From Desulfuromonas sp. (GTDB lineage Bacteria; Desulfobacterota; Desulfuromonadia; Desulfuromonadales; Trichloromonadaceae): a stretch of 5,434 bases of DNA. The stretch's first letter is position 1; every line of letters starts with the position of its first letter. This document shows positions 1 to 5,093 of this stretch, piece after piece. The stretch lies in the NCBI GenBank assembly GCA_030145265.1, contig JAQYWA010000161.1:1-5434 (forward strand). Direction: 5' to 3'. Both the position numbers and the translations under genes were made by a program. The notes beneath the pieces were generated by a model that was given only the letters and a program-made list of their open reading frames with translations, was not told the DNA's origin and made no database searches.

Positions 1-587
1 CCCTGCTGGTGGCCGTAGGTGTCGTTGATCCGCTTGAAGTGATCGACATCAACCATGATCAGAGCCAACGCCTTCTGTGACCGTTCGCACCGCTGCAGTT
101 CTTTTTCCAGGGTCTTCATGAGAAAACGCCGGTTGCTCAACCGGGTCAGCGGGTCGGTGTTGGAGAGCTCCATGAGCGCTAGGTTGCTTTTTTTCAGGCT
201 GTCCTGCAATGACTTGATTTTTAGTTGGACTTTGACCCGGGCGATCAGTTCCCCCGGGTCAAATGGTTTGGTGAGGTAATCGCTGGCGCCCCGCTCCAGT
301 CCCCGAATCTTGGTGTCCTGATCTTTGACGCCGGTGACCAGGATGACAGGGATGTCTTGAAGTTCCTTGCGGGTCTTGATCATGCTTAAAAATTTGAAAC
401 CATCCATCCCCGGCATGTCCAGATCGCAGAGGATGATGTCGAGCGGTTCGTTCAGGGCGACCTTGAATCCTTCCACGACGCTGTCAGCCTCGTGATAGGT
501 ATGGAAGAGGCCGGTGGCCTTGAGCCCGTCGAGTATGTGTCGGCGGGCGCCCTGAGAGTCGTCGATGACTAAAACCGATGGTTGCAT
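1..587 (-). CDS. Response regulator with receiver and GGDEF (diguanylate cyclase) domains, C-terminus outside window
   Basis: Two-component response regulator of the PleD-like receiver-GGDEF type, expected to make cyclic di-GMP from two GTP in the cytoplasm when phosphorylated. 195 codons are visible. The receiver domain (about residues 4-120) shows the acidic pair D9-D10, the phospho-acceptor D55 in the context CDLDMPGMDG, the switch residue T85 and the conserved lysine in YLTKPF (K107). A linker helix (about 114-140) leads into the start of a GGDEF domain: TDPLTRLSNRR at 144-154 and the nucleotide/metal-binding stretch DVDHFKRINDTYGH at 180-193. The GGDEF signature loop lies beyond the left edge, so catalytic competence cannot be judged. 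The ATG at 587 is the only start that gives a complete receiver beta-1 strand. The ribosome-binding site is weak (AAAGA-like). A sigma-70-like promoter lies just upstream. Target process and partner kinase are unknown. Confidence 0.93.
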   Translation of the reverse strand, partial: MQPSVLVIDDSQGARRHILDGLKATGLFHTYHEADSVVEGFKVALNEPLDIILCDLDMPGMDGFKFLSMIKTRKELQDIPVILVTGVKDQDTKIRGLERGASDYLTKPFDPGELIARVKVQLKIKSLQDSLKKSNLALMELSNTDPLTRLSNRRFLMKTLEKELQRCERSQKALALIMVDVDHFKRINDTYGHQQ

Positions 588-626
588 ATATCTTTATTTT
601 TTGTCGCAGGTTAGTGGATTTTGCCT

Positions 627-655
627 AATTTATCTGGTTGAAATAAATTTGTAAA
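627..655 (-). promoter_or_regulatory. Putative sigma-70 promoter for the receiver-GGDEF gene
   Basis: Reading the minus strand, TTTACA (655-650; 5/6 match to the -35 consensus) is followed after 17 bp by TAAATT (632-627; 4/6 match to -10). It lies in the AT-rich part of the divergent intergenic region and would give a leader of about 30 nt. Prediction from pattern only. Confidence 0.45.
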
Positions 656-675
656 GATTAAATATCTTCGGTATG

Positions 676-706
676 TTGGGGATGTCGGAGAAAACCCGGT
701 TATACT
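676..706 (+). promoter_or_regulatory. Putative promoter for the small HTH gene
   Basis: A good -10 hexamer TATACT (701-706) lies about 30 bp ahead of the start codon. The best -35 candidate is TTGGGG (676-681), a poor match with a long 19-bp spacer. A promoter needing an activator, or another -35, is possible. The -10 is the better-supported half. Confidence 0.35.
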
Positions 707-721
707 GTAAGTAACTTCTCG

Positions 722-729
722 AAAGGAGG
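722..729 (+). promoter_or_regulatory. Strong Shine-Dalgarno that fixes the start of the HTH gene
   Basis: AAAGGAGG ends 6 nt before the ATG at 736. The in-frame GTG at 730 abuts this site with no spacing and the ATG at 745 is 15 nt away, so 736 is the preferred start. Confidence 0.75.
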
Positions 730-735
730 GTGGAA

Positions 736-921
736 ATGGCCCTGATGAAGACCTGGTACGAGCCGGAAGAGGTGGAGGCCAAGTTCGGCGTGAAAAAGGC
801 CCTGGTTCTTGAGTGGGTGAAGGAAGGCCTGGTGCGTTGCGAACGGGATGGAAAAAAAATCCTCTGTGTCAACATCGATGATGTCAAGCTGGAGATGGAG
901 GCCCTGGTCCGGAAAGGTTGA
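736..921 (+). CDS. Small MerR/excisionase-like helix-turn-helix protein (61 aa)
   Basis: A predicted stand-alone DNA-binding domain of 61 residues. The pattern W7-Y8-x-P10-E-E-V at the start, then KFGVKKALVLEWVKEGLV (16-33) and a short beta-wing-like segment (CERDGKKILCVNIDDV, 35-50), is the layout of MerR-type and excisionase-type HTH_17 domains: a HTH whose first helix selects 'EEV..KFGV', followed by a wing and a 'DDV' cap. There is no effector or dimerisation domain of the kind full-length MerR proteins have, and the two cysteines (C35, C44) do not form a recognisable metal site. It is preceded by a strong Shine-Dalgarno and its own probable promoter. It is divergent from the GGDEF regulator and convergent with hgcAB. 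Its TGA stop lies inside the left arm of the inverted-repeat element. The DNA target is unknown; it could equally be a remnant or a small adaptor. Confidence 0.72.
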   Translation: MALMKTWYEPEEVEAKFGVKKALVLEWVKEGLVRCERDGKKILCVNIDDVKLEMEALVRKG

Positions 922-1070
922 TGGCGTCGCAAAAAGTCCGCCCTTGGCGTTACGGTGCTTTTTCAGGGCCTCGACCTACCTGAGGTAGGCCTTCGCCCCC
1001 GAAAAATCACCAGGCCTTGTAGGCCGAAATTTCTACTTAGCCATCTCAAGACTTTTTGCGAAAGCATCAA
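918..1070. repeat. 153-bp structured palindromic (MITE/REP-like) element
   Basis: The ends are imperfect inverted repeats. TTGATG-N3-TCGCAAAAAGTC at 918-938 is mirrored by GACTTTTTGCGA-N3-CATCAA at 1050-1070 (18 of 21 positions pair). Inside are three further arms: CGCC-CTT-GGCG (939-949); a long imperfect stem pairing GGTGCTTTTTC.GGG (954-968) with CCC.GAAAAATCACC (about 998-1011), capped by the near-perfect palindrome CCTACCTGAGGTAGG (975-989); and GGCCT-TGT-AGGCC (1013-1025). The whole folds as a branched, cloverleaf-like structure in either strand. It encodes no protein and fills almost exactly the gap between the HTH gene and hgcB. It may be a non-autonomous mobile repeat, a bidirectional terminator between convergent genes, or both. 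No target-site duplication is evident. Confidence 0.72.
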
Positions 1071-1079
1071 GGTTAGGCC

Positions 1080-1376
1080 TCAGCAGCAGTCGCTGCCGCC
1101 ACCGCAGTCGCAGCTTGGTTCTTTGCCGGTCAACCAGCCGTAGATGATGGCACTGGCGCAGCCCACTCCGGCCTTGACACTGAGGGCGGCGACCGGGCAG
1201 TTGACTGCGCAGGCGCCGCACTCCATGCAGCGGTTCAGGTCGTTGATGACCGCCTTGTTCCTCACGAGCACGAACACCGCGTGGGGGCAGACATTCAGAC
1301 ACATGCCGCAACCGACGCAGACATCGCGGTTCAGTTTGAGGGTGGTGACATTTTCCAGGTAGCGCAGTTTACTCAT
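1080..1376 (-). CDS. hgcB: HgcB, ferredoxin-like electron donor for mercury methylation
   Basis: A 98-residue dicluster ferredoxin. The motifs are C20xxC23xxC26xxxC30-P and C50xxC53xxC56xxxC60-P, each followed by an Ala/Val-rich helix, binding two [4Fe-4S] clusters. Beyond the clusters lies Cys73 (GVGC73ASAI), the extra strictly conserved cysteine known for HgcB, at the same position as reported for the Desulfovibrio ND132 protein. The tail ends in vicinal Cys97-Cys98, also an HgcB hallmark, with two more cysteines (C89, C91) just before. Known role: cytoplasmic reductant that returns HgcA's corrinoid to Co(I), and possibly a Hg(II) ligand carrier through its cysteine tail. It starts 11 nt after the hgcA stop with no clear Shine-Dalgarno, so translational coupling is likely. 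A generic ferredoxin is the alternative, but the adjacent hgcA and the Cys73/CC tail argue against it. Confidence 0.95.
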   Translation of the reverse strand: MSKLRYLENVTTLKLNRDVCVGCGMCLNVCPHAVFVLVRNKAVINDLNRCMECGACAVNCPVAALSVKAGVGCASAIIYGWLTGKEPSCDCGGGSDCC

Positions 1377-1387
1377 GGTCGGTTCAC

Positions 1388-2584
1388 TTAAAAGGCAGCG
1401 CCAATCCAGCAGGCTCCAGCCAGCAGCAGCGCTGCCAGTTGGCCCGGGATGGCGTAGCGCATTTCTTTTTCGACCCCGGAGGGGGAGGTGAATGTTGTCG
1501 AGCCGGTAAAGTTCATGGCGCAGTAGGAGCTGACCGCCGGCAGTGCCAGCAGTAGCGCCAGATTTTCCGGCAGCGAGCTGCTTGTTCCGATTCCCGTCAG
1601 CATCAGCAGGCTCACCAGTAGCCCGAACAATGCCCCTTTGAAAGCAAATGCCCGCCCCGGAATCCAGGGGAGCAGGACCGGAACGGCGACCGCGCCGGCA
1701 ATAATTCCGGACAGGAGGCTGCCCAGTGCAACCGTTCCTCGGTTCCAGGCTGTTGCAAATGAGAACAGGTCGGGGCCGATTCCCCCGCCGATGAACAGGG
1801 CCAGGGTTGCCCAGAGTGCGGGTTTAAGCATGCTGGTCAGTTCCACCGGGGTCAGAACCAGCCGGTCCAGGGTGGAAAAGGTTACCTGGCGCATGTGTGC
1901 GGTTGCGTGCATGTCGGCGGCCAGGAAGGCCTTGAGGTCCATGGCCCGCACCGGCCCGTAAACGACGGAGAATCCGCAGTCATGTTTTACCTGTTGGGCG
2001 GCCACGCCCGGGGCGCCGAGCTGGGGGACAATCAGGGTGCGATGGCTGACGGTCCGCTCCAACGCGCAACTTTTGACCCGGTGGACGATTTCACGGGTGC
2101 TGAAAGTCCCTTTGCCGGCTGCGCACCAGACATTGATTCCCTTGGTGTCGATGGCCAGGATCCAGGCGTCCAGGCCGTCGAGTGACCGGCGCAGGATGTC
2201 GAAGCTCATTTTGTAATTAGCTGAAATCAGCACCGGTGATCGGTCGTTAGGGGTGCCGACGGCATAGACCCCCGGCGCGACCCGGTAGCGTTCGCGGCCA
2301 AGGCCCCAGCGCATCTGCCAGTGCCCTCGCCGGTCGTTCCAGTTCAGGCTTGTGCTGACCCGGGGAATGCGGCCGGCAGGGGTTTCCTGCCAGCCGGTTA
2401 CAAAGGGCCAGAGCTGGTAGCCGGGCCGGTCGTCGGTTGCGGTGGCTGCGCAGCAGGCACTGGGCAGTGTCTGCTGTTCTGGCGATGGACTGCAGCAGGG
2501 AGGTTCTGTTGGCCCGGGCTCTTTGCGAGGTGGGCAGCAGCTGGAATCCGCCGGTTGTTGTGGTTTTGCAGACGGTTTCGACAT
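1388..2584 (-). CDS. hgcA: HgcA, membrane-anchored corrinoid methyltransferase for mercury methylation
   Basis: A 398-residue HgcA. The diagnostic cap-helix motif NVWCAAGKGTF is at 151-161. Cys154 corresponds to the cysteine (Cys93 in Desulfovibrio ND132 numbering) proposed to ligate cobalt of the corrinoid from below. The corrinoid-binding fold, related to the CdhD/CFeSP family, spans about 75-240. From about 254 to the end there are five predicted membrane helices (roughly 256-272, 284-308, 312-333, 340-360, 379-398), as in known HgcA. Known function: transfer of a methyl group from methyl-corrinoid to Hg(II), with HgcB re-reducing cobalt. Odd: about 60 extra N-terminal residues, rich in Pro, Ser and Gln, carrying Cys pairs at 16-17, 30-31 and 44-45. 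The first downstream methionine is 91, inside the fold region, so the ATG at 2584 is the likely start despite a weak Shine-Dalgarno. It lies 22 nt after the DAHP synthase stop. Confidence 0.97.
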   Translation of the reverse strand: MSKPSAKPQQPADSSCCPPRKEPGPTEPPCCSPSPEQQTLPSACCAATATDDRPGYQLWPFVTGWQETPAGRIPRVSTSLNWNDRRGHWQMRWGLGRERYRVAPGVYAVGTPNDRSPVLISANYKMSFDILRRSLDGLDAWILAIDTKGINVWCAAGKGTFSTREIVHRVKSCALERTVSHRTLIVPQLGAPGVAAQQVKHDCGFSVVYGPVRAMDLKAFLAADMHATAHMRQVTFSTLDRLVLTPVELTSMLKPALWATLALFIGGGIGPDLFSFATAWNRGTVALGSLLSGIIAGAVAVPVLLPWIPGRAFAFKGALFGLLVSLLMLTGIGTSSSLPENLALLLALPAVSSYCAMNFTGSTTFTSPSGVEKEMRYAIPGQLAALLLAGACWIGAAF

Positions 2585-2606
2585 TGGGATCCGTTCTTTG
2601 CCCGAA

Positions 2607-3674
2607 TCAGGAAATGTTGCGCCCGCCGAAGTCCTTGAGCTTCTGGTGTGCGTGGCGCAGCAAACGTTCGGTGTCGTCCCAGCCGATGCATTTGTCGGTG
2701 ATGGACACGCCGTATTTCAGCGTGGAGAAGTCGTCACCGGTCTGCTGGTTGCCGGGTTCGAGGTTACTTTCGATCATTAGCGAGCAGATGGAGCGGTTGC
2801 CAGTTTCGATCAGCCTGATAACCTCATTCAAGACCTCTTCCTGGCGTTTGTGATCCTTGTAGCTGTTGGCATGGCTGCAGTCGACCATGATGCGTGGTTT
2901 GAGGCCGGCTTTGGTCAGCATCTCCTCGGTCCGCTGAATGTCGTCGGCGTGGTAGTTGGGGCCATTGTTGCCGCCACGCAGGACAATGTGGACGTCGCTG
3001 TTGCCGGTGGTCGTGACGATGGCGTTGCGGCCGTCATTGTCAATGCCGAGGAAGTTGTGGGGATGCAGGGCCGCGTTCATGGCGTCCATGGCGATCTGCA
3101 GGTTGCCGTCCGTGCCGTTTTTGAAGCCGATCGGAAACGACAGGCCGCTGGCCATTTCGCGATGGACCTGGGATTCGGTGGTGCGGGCGCCGATGGCTCC
3201 CCAGCTGATTGTGTCTGCGAGATAGTGCGGGGTGACTGGGTCGAGCATTTCGCAGGCCACCGGCAGGCCCAGGTCGGTGATGGCGCAGAGCAGGCCGCGG
3301 CCGATGCCGAGACCCTTGGATATCTGATGGGTGCCGTTGAGGTCCGGATCGTTGATCATCCCTTTCCAGCCGATGGTTGTACGCGGTTTCTCGAAGTAGA
3401 CTCGCATGACCAGAAACAGCTGGTCTTCCAGTTGCCGGCTCAGTTTGGACAACCGCTCAGCGTATTCAAGGGCCGCTTTGGGGTCGTGGATAGAGCAGGG
3501 GCCCACCACGACCATGAGTCGCCGGTCCTGATGGTTGAGGATGTTGGTGATCTGCTCGCGGGCTCGCGAGACGATTTCAGCGCCGCTTTCTGAGAGTGGG
3601 AAGACCTGTTTAAGGTCGGCTGGCGCGATGATTGGCGCCAGGCGGCGGATACGAAGGTTGCTGGTGCGTTTCAT
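2607..3674 (-). CDS. aroG: 3-deoxy-7-phosphoheptulonate (DAHP) synthase, type I (AroFGH family)
   Basis: Cytoplasmic enzyme of the first shikimate-pathway step, condensing phosphoenolpyruvate with erythrose 4-phosphate to DAHP for aromatic amino acids. Its 355 residues match the usual 350-356. Visible motifs are GPCSIHD (58-64), RVYFEKPRTTIGWKG (91-105), GARTTESQ (162-169), KNGTDG (185-190) and DCSHANS (265-271). Metal ligands expected from the E. coli enzyme are present: C60, H268, E302, D327. P149 and S179 fall where E. coli AroG has feedback-site residues Pro150 and Ser180, so allosteric control by an aromatic amino acid is plausible, though which one cannot be told; the paralogue letter is therefore only a label. 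A good Shine-Dalgarno (AGGGGA, 3684-3679 on the minus strand) precedes the ATG. It is the first gene of a probable operon with hgcA and hgcB; no terminator is visible in the 22-nt gap. Confidence 0.95.
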   Translation of the reverse strand: MKRTSNLRIRRLAPIIAPADLKQVFPLSESGAEIVSRAREQITNILNHQDRRLMVVVGPCSIHDPKAALEYAERLSKLSRQLEDQLFLVMRVYFEKPRTTIGWKGMINDPDLNGTHQISKGLGIGRGLLCAITDLGLPVACEMLDPVTPHYLADTISWGAIGARTTESQVHREMASGLSFPIGFKNGTDGNLQIAMDAMNAALHPHNFLGIDNDGRNAIVTTTGNSDVHIVLRGGNNGPNYHADDIQRTEEMLTKAGLKPRIMVDCSHANSYKDHKRQEEVLNEVIRLIETGNRSICSLMIESNLEPGNQQTGDDFSTLKYGVSITDKCIGWDDTERLLRHAHQKLKDFGGRNIS

Positions 3675-3702
3675 GGTGTCCCCTTTTAGTCATATGCTGT
3701 TT

Positions 3703-3718
3703 GCCCCGTTTTAGGGGC
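3703..3718 (-). promoter_or_regulatory. Leader hairpin before the DAHP synthase ribosome-binding site
   Basis: In the predicted transcript leader, GCCCC (3718-3714) pairs with GGGGC (3707-3703) around a TAAAAC loop. The same CCCCT could pair instead with AGGGG of the Shine-Dalgarno about 20 nt downstream (3688-3680 region). There is no run of U after the hairpin, so it is not a terminator. A translational switch is possible but unproven. Confidence 0.35.
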
Positions 3719-3725
3719 TCTCCAA

Positions 3726-3757
3726 ACATTCAATTTAGCGGTTTTGCGGGTGAATGT
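3726..3757. promoter_or_regulatory. Possible operator in the DAHP synthase promoter
   Basis: A perfect 7-bp inverted repeat, ACATTCA (3726-3732) and TGAATGT (3751-3757), with an 18-bp gap. The arms overlap the -10 and -35 hexamers of the DAHP synthase promoter, a position where a dimeric repressor would block RNA polymerase. No regulator is recognised; a chance repeat of this size is possible. Confidence 0.3.
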
Positions 3758-3760
3758 CAA
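3732..3760 (-). promoter_or_regulatory. Strong sigma-70-type promoter for aroG-hgcA-hgcB
   Basis: On the minus strand a perfect -35 TTGACA (3760-3755) is followed after exactly 17 bp by -10 TAAATT (3737-3732). Transcription would start near 3725, giving a leader of about 50 nt. It is the only good promoter seen ahead of hgcA on this strand, so it probably drives all three genes. Confidence 0.7.
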
Positions 3761-3827
3761 AATGTGAGTTGATCAAGATGGTGTTTTGCCCGTTCATGCG
3801 GCCTTTTCCCGGTTGCGGGGAAACCGT

Positions 3828-3857
3828 TTGACACCCTTTCCGCGATTGCTGTATAAA
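3828..3857 (+). promoter_or_regulatory. Strong sigma-70-type promoter for yggT-divIVA-yggU
   Basis: A perfect -35 TTGACA (3828-3833), an 18-bp spacer and -10 TATAAA (3852-3857; 5/6). Transcription would start near 3864, giving a leader of about 45 nt. An imperfect hairpin, TTTCCC/GGGAAA with CGG/CCG outer pairs (3799-3826), sits immediately upstream of the -35. Confidence 0.7.
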
Positions 3858-3867
3858 TGATCATTTA
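3854..3867. promoter_or_regulatory. 14-bp perfect palindrome on the yggT -10/start region
   Basis: TAAATGATCATTTA is a perfect palindrome that covers most of the -10 hexamer and the expected transcription start. Its placement suits a repressor site; no matching regulator is recognised, and AT-rich palindromes of this length can arise by chance. Confidence 0.35.
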
Positions 3868-3909
3868 ATAACGAAAGTTTGTGAATTTATTTGTTAGAAA
3901 GGAGCCGGC

Positions 3910-4206
3910 ATGGGTTTTTTTGGTGAGTTGATCATGGTCGTTACGCAGGCCATTAACATGATATTTACGATTTATATATATATCATCGTGGCCCGGGCAA
4001 TCATTTCATGGGTCAACCCGGACCCGTACAACCCGATCGTGCGTTTTCTGCACAATGCCACCGACCCGCTGCTGAACAAAATTCGTCGGGTGGTGCCCTT
4101 GCAGTTTGGGGGGATTGATTTTTCGCCGATTCTGCTTTTGTTCGGAGTGTTTTTTCTGCAGCGTATCGTGATGCTGCTGCTTACCCGTCTGGCCTACGGT
4201 TTATAA
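3910..4206 (+). CDS. yggT: YggT family inner-membrane protein
   Basis: A 98-residue single-repeat YggT protein. It has a hydrophobic helix at about 6-35 ending in ISWVNPDPYNP, a conserved amphipathic middle (FLHNATDPLLNKIRRVVP, 46-63), then GGIDFSPILLL and a second membrane helix (about 71-95). The SW..P.PYNP, TDPLL..IRR.VP and D-x-SP signatures are typical of the family. The biochemical role is not established; members have been linked to osmotic-stress tolerance and, in Gram-positive ylm/div clusters and plastids, to envelope or division functions. AAAGGAG (3898-3904) lies 5 nt before the ATG. First gene of a tight operon: the divIVA start is 12 nt after the stop, supporting a shared envelope/division context. 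Confidence 0.92.
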   Translation: MGFFGELIMVVTQAINMIFTIYIYIIVARAIISWVNPDPYNPIVRFLHNATDPLLNKIRRVVPLQFGGIDFSPILLLFGVFFLQRIVMLLLTRLAYGL

Positions 4207-4218
4207 AGGGACGAAAGA

Positions 4219-4773
4219 ATGGCAATAACTCCCATCGACATCCAGCAGCATCGGTTCAAGAGCCGGCCGTTCGGGTACGACAAGGCCGGGGTGGATCATT
4301 TTCTTGAGATGGTGTCCGAAGAGGTGGAGCGGCTTTCTAAGGGTAACCAGGAACTCAAAGAAGAGTTGGCGCGAACCCGGACTTCCCTGGAAGAGATGCG
4401 TGGACGGGAAACCATGCTCAAGGAAACCCTGCTGACCGCCCAGAAGATGACTGATGACATGCTGAACAATGCCCGCCGTGAAGGGGAAATCATCGTTTCT
4501 GATGCCCAGTTGCGGGCTGAGCGAACCGTGCGGGATGCCGAGGAACGGCGTGTCCAGCTCATTAATGACATTCAGGAGATCAAGCGGCAGAAAATCTCGT
4601 TTGAAACGAGCCTGCGTTCTTTGGTCGAATGTCACACGCGTCTGCTCGACCTCGAAGTGGTCACCATGGAGCGGCCTGAGGCGAAAGAGCTTTATTACGA
4701 CGAAAGTTTGCCCTTCGACGAAGGGCTGTGCGAAGCCGACGATGGGGATGACCTGGAACTGGAGGATGTCTGA
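4219..4773 (+). CDS. divIVA: DivIVA domain-containing polar/division scaffold protein
   Basis: A 184-residue DivIVA homologue. The N-terminal domain (1-40: ITPIDIQQHRF ... FGYDKAGVDHFLEMV) matches the family's membrane-curvature-sensing head. It is followed by long, charged heptad-rich coiled coil (about 32-75 and 85-145) that aligns along the length of the Bacillus protein (LLTAQKMTDDMLNNARREGE, SFETSLRSLVECHTRLLD). The tail (152-184) is strongly acidic. It is expected to form elongated oligomers at curved membrane and recruit partners for division or polarity; the partner here is unknown. Odd: at the tip of the head, where Bacillus DivIVA has Phe17-Arg18 before GYD, this protein has Arg16-Pro17-Phe18, keeping an aromatic and a basic residue but shifted. 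AAAGGGA (4205-4211) is the ribosome-binding site. The stop overlaps the next start by 1 nt. Confidence 0.93.
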   Translation: MAITPIDIQQHRFKSRPFGYDKAGVDHFLEMVSEEVERLSKGNQELKEELARTRTSLEEMRGRETMLKETLLTAQKMTDDMLNNARREGEIIVSDAQLRAERTVRDAEERRVQLINDIQEIKRQKISFETSLRSLVECHTRLLDLEVVTMERPEAKELYYDESLPFDEGLCEADDGDDLELEDV

Positions 4774-5069
4774 TGCCCTTTGTCCACCCGTCGGGCGAGG
4801 GGGTGGTGCTGGCTGTCTATGTGCAGCCTCGGGCCAGCAGGAACGAGCTGGTTGGTATTCAGGGGGATGAGCTGAAGGTTCGCCTGACCTCGCCGCCGGT
4901 AGAGGGGGCGGCGAATAAGCTCTGTCGGGAGTTCTTCGCCAAACTGCTGGGGGTTCCCCGCAGGGATGTGGCCCTGGTCGCCGGTGAGCGCTCGCGTCAC
5001 AAACGTCTTCTGGTCGCCGGCACGAGCCCTGACGACATTCGGAACCGGCTGACAATATTGATAAAATAA
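4773..5069 (+). CDS. yggU: DUF167 (YggU family) protein
   Basis: A 98-residue YggU/DUF167 protein, close to the usual 95-100. Family landmarks are VYVQPRASRNEL (15-26), LKVRLTSPPVEGAANK (34-49), the helix LCREFFAKLLG (50-60) and VALVAGERSRHKRLLV (66-81). Structures of the family are small alpha/beta folds; no activity has been firmly established. The ATG shares its A with the last base of the divIVA TGA (TGATG), and GGAGG (4761-4765) inside divIVA lies 7 nt upstream, so translation is coupled. The yggT-yggU association is common in bacteria, with divIVA between them here. Confidence 0.92.
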   Translation: MPFVHPSGEGVVLAVYVQPRASRNELVGIQGDELKVRLTSPPVEGAANKLCREFFAKLLGVPRRDVALVAGERSRHKRLLVAGTSPDDIRNRLTILIK

Positions 5070-5093
5070 TATGTCTTCGGAATGCTGTTGTGC

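Noticed and set aside
730..735. GTG start for the HTH gene, adding two residues
   Set aside because: It directly abuts the Shine-Dalgarno with no spacer, whereas the ATG at 736 has ideal spacing.
918..1070. CRISPR or tRNA-like gene explanation for the cloverleaf-like element
   Set aside because: There are no repeated units with spacers, and the arms lack the tRNA T-loop and acceptor/CCA features; paired terminal arms fit a palindromic repeat better.
955..1143. A 62-codon plus-strand frame across the repeat element
   Set aside because: It runs through the hairpin arms and into the antisense of hgcB, has no ribosome-binding site and no recognisable features.
2850..3593. A 247-codon plus-strand reading frame
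   Set aside because: It lies entirely antisense to the DAHP synthase gene, whose catalytic motifs are intact; its composition is that of a GC-rich shadow frame and it has no recognisable domain.
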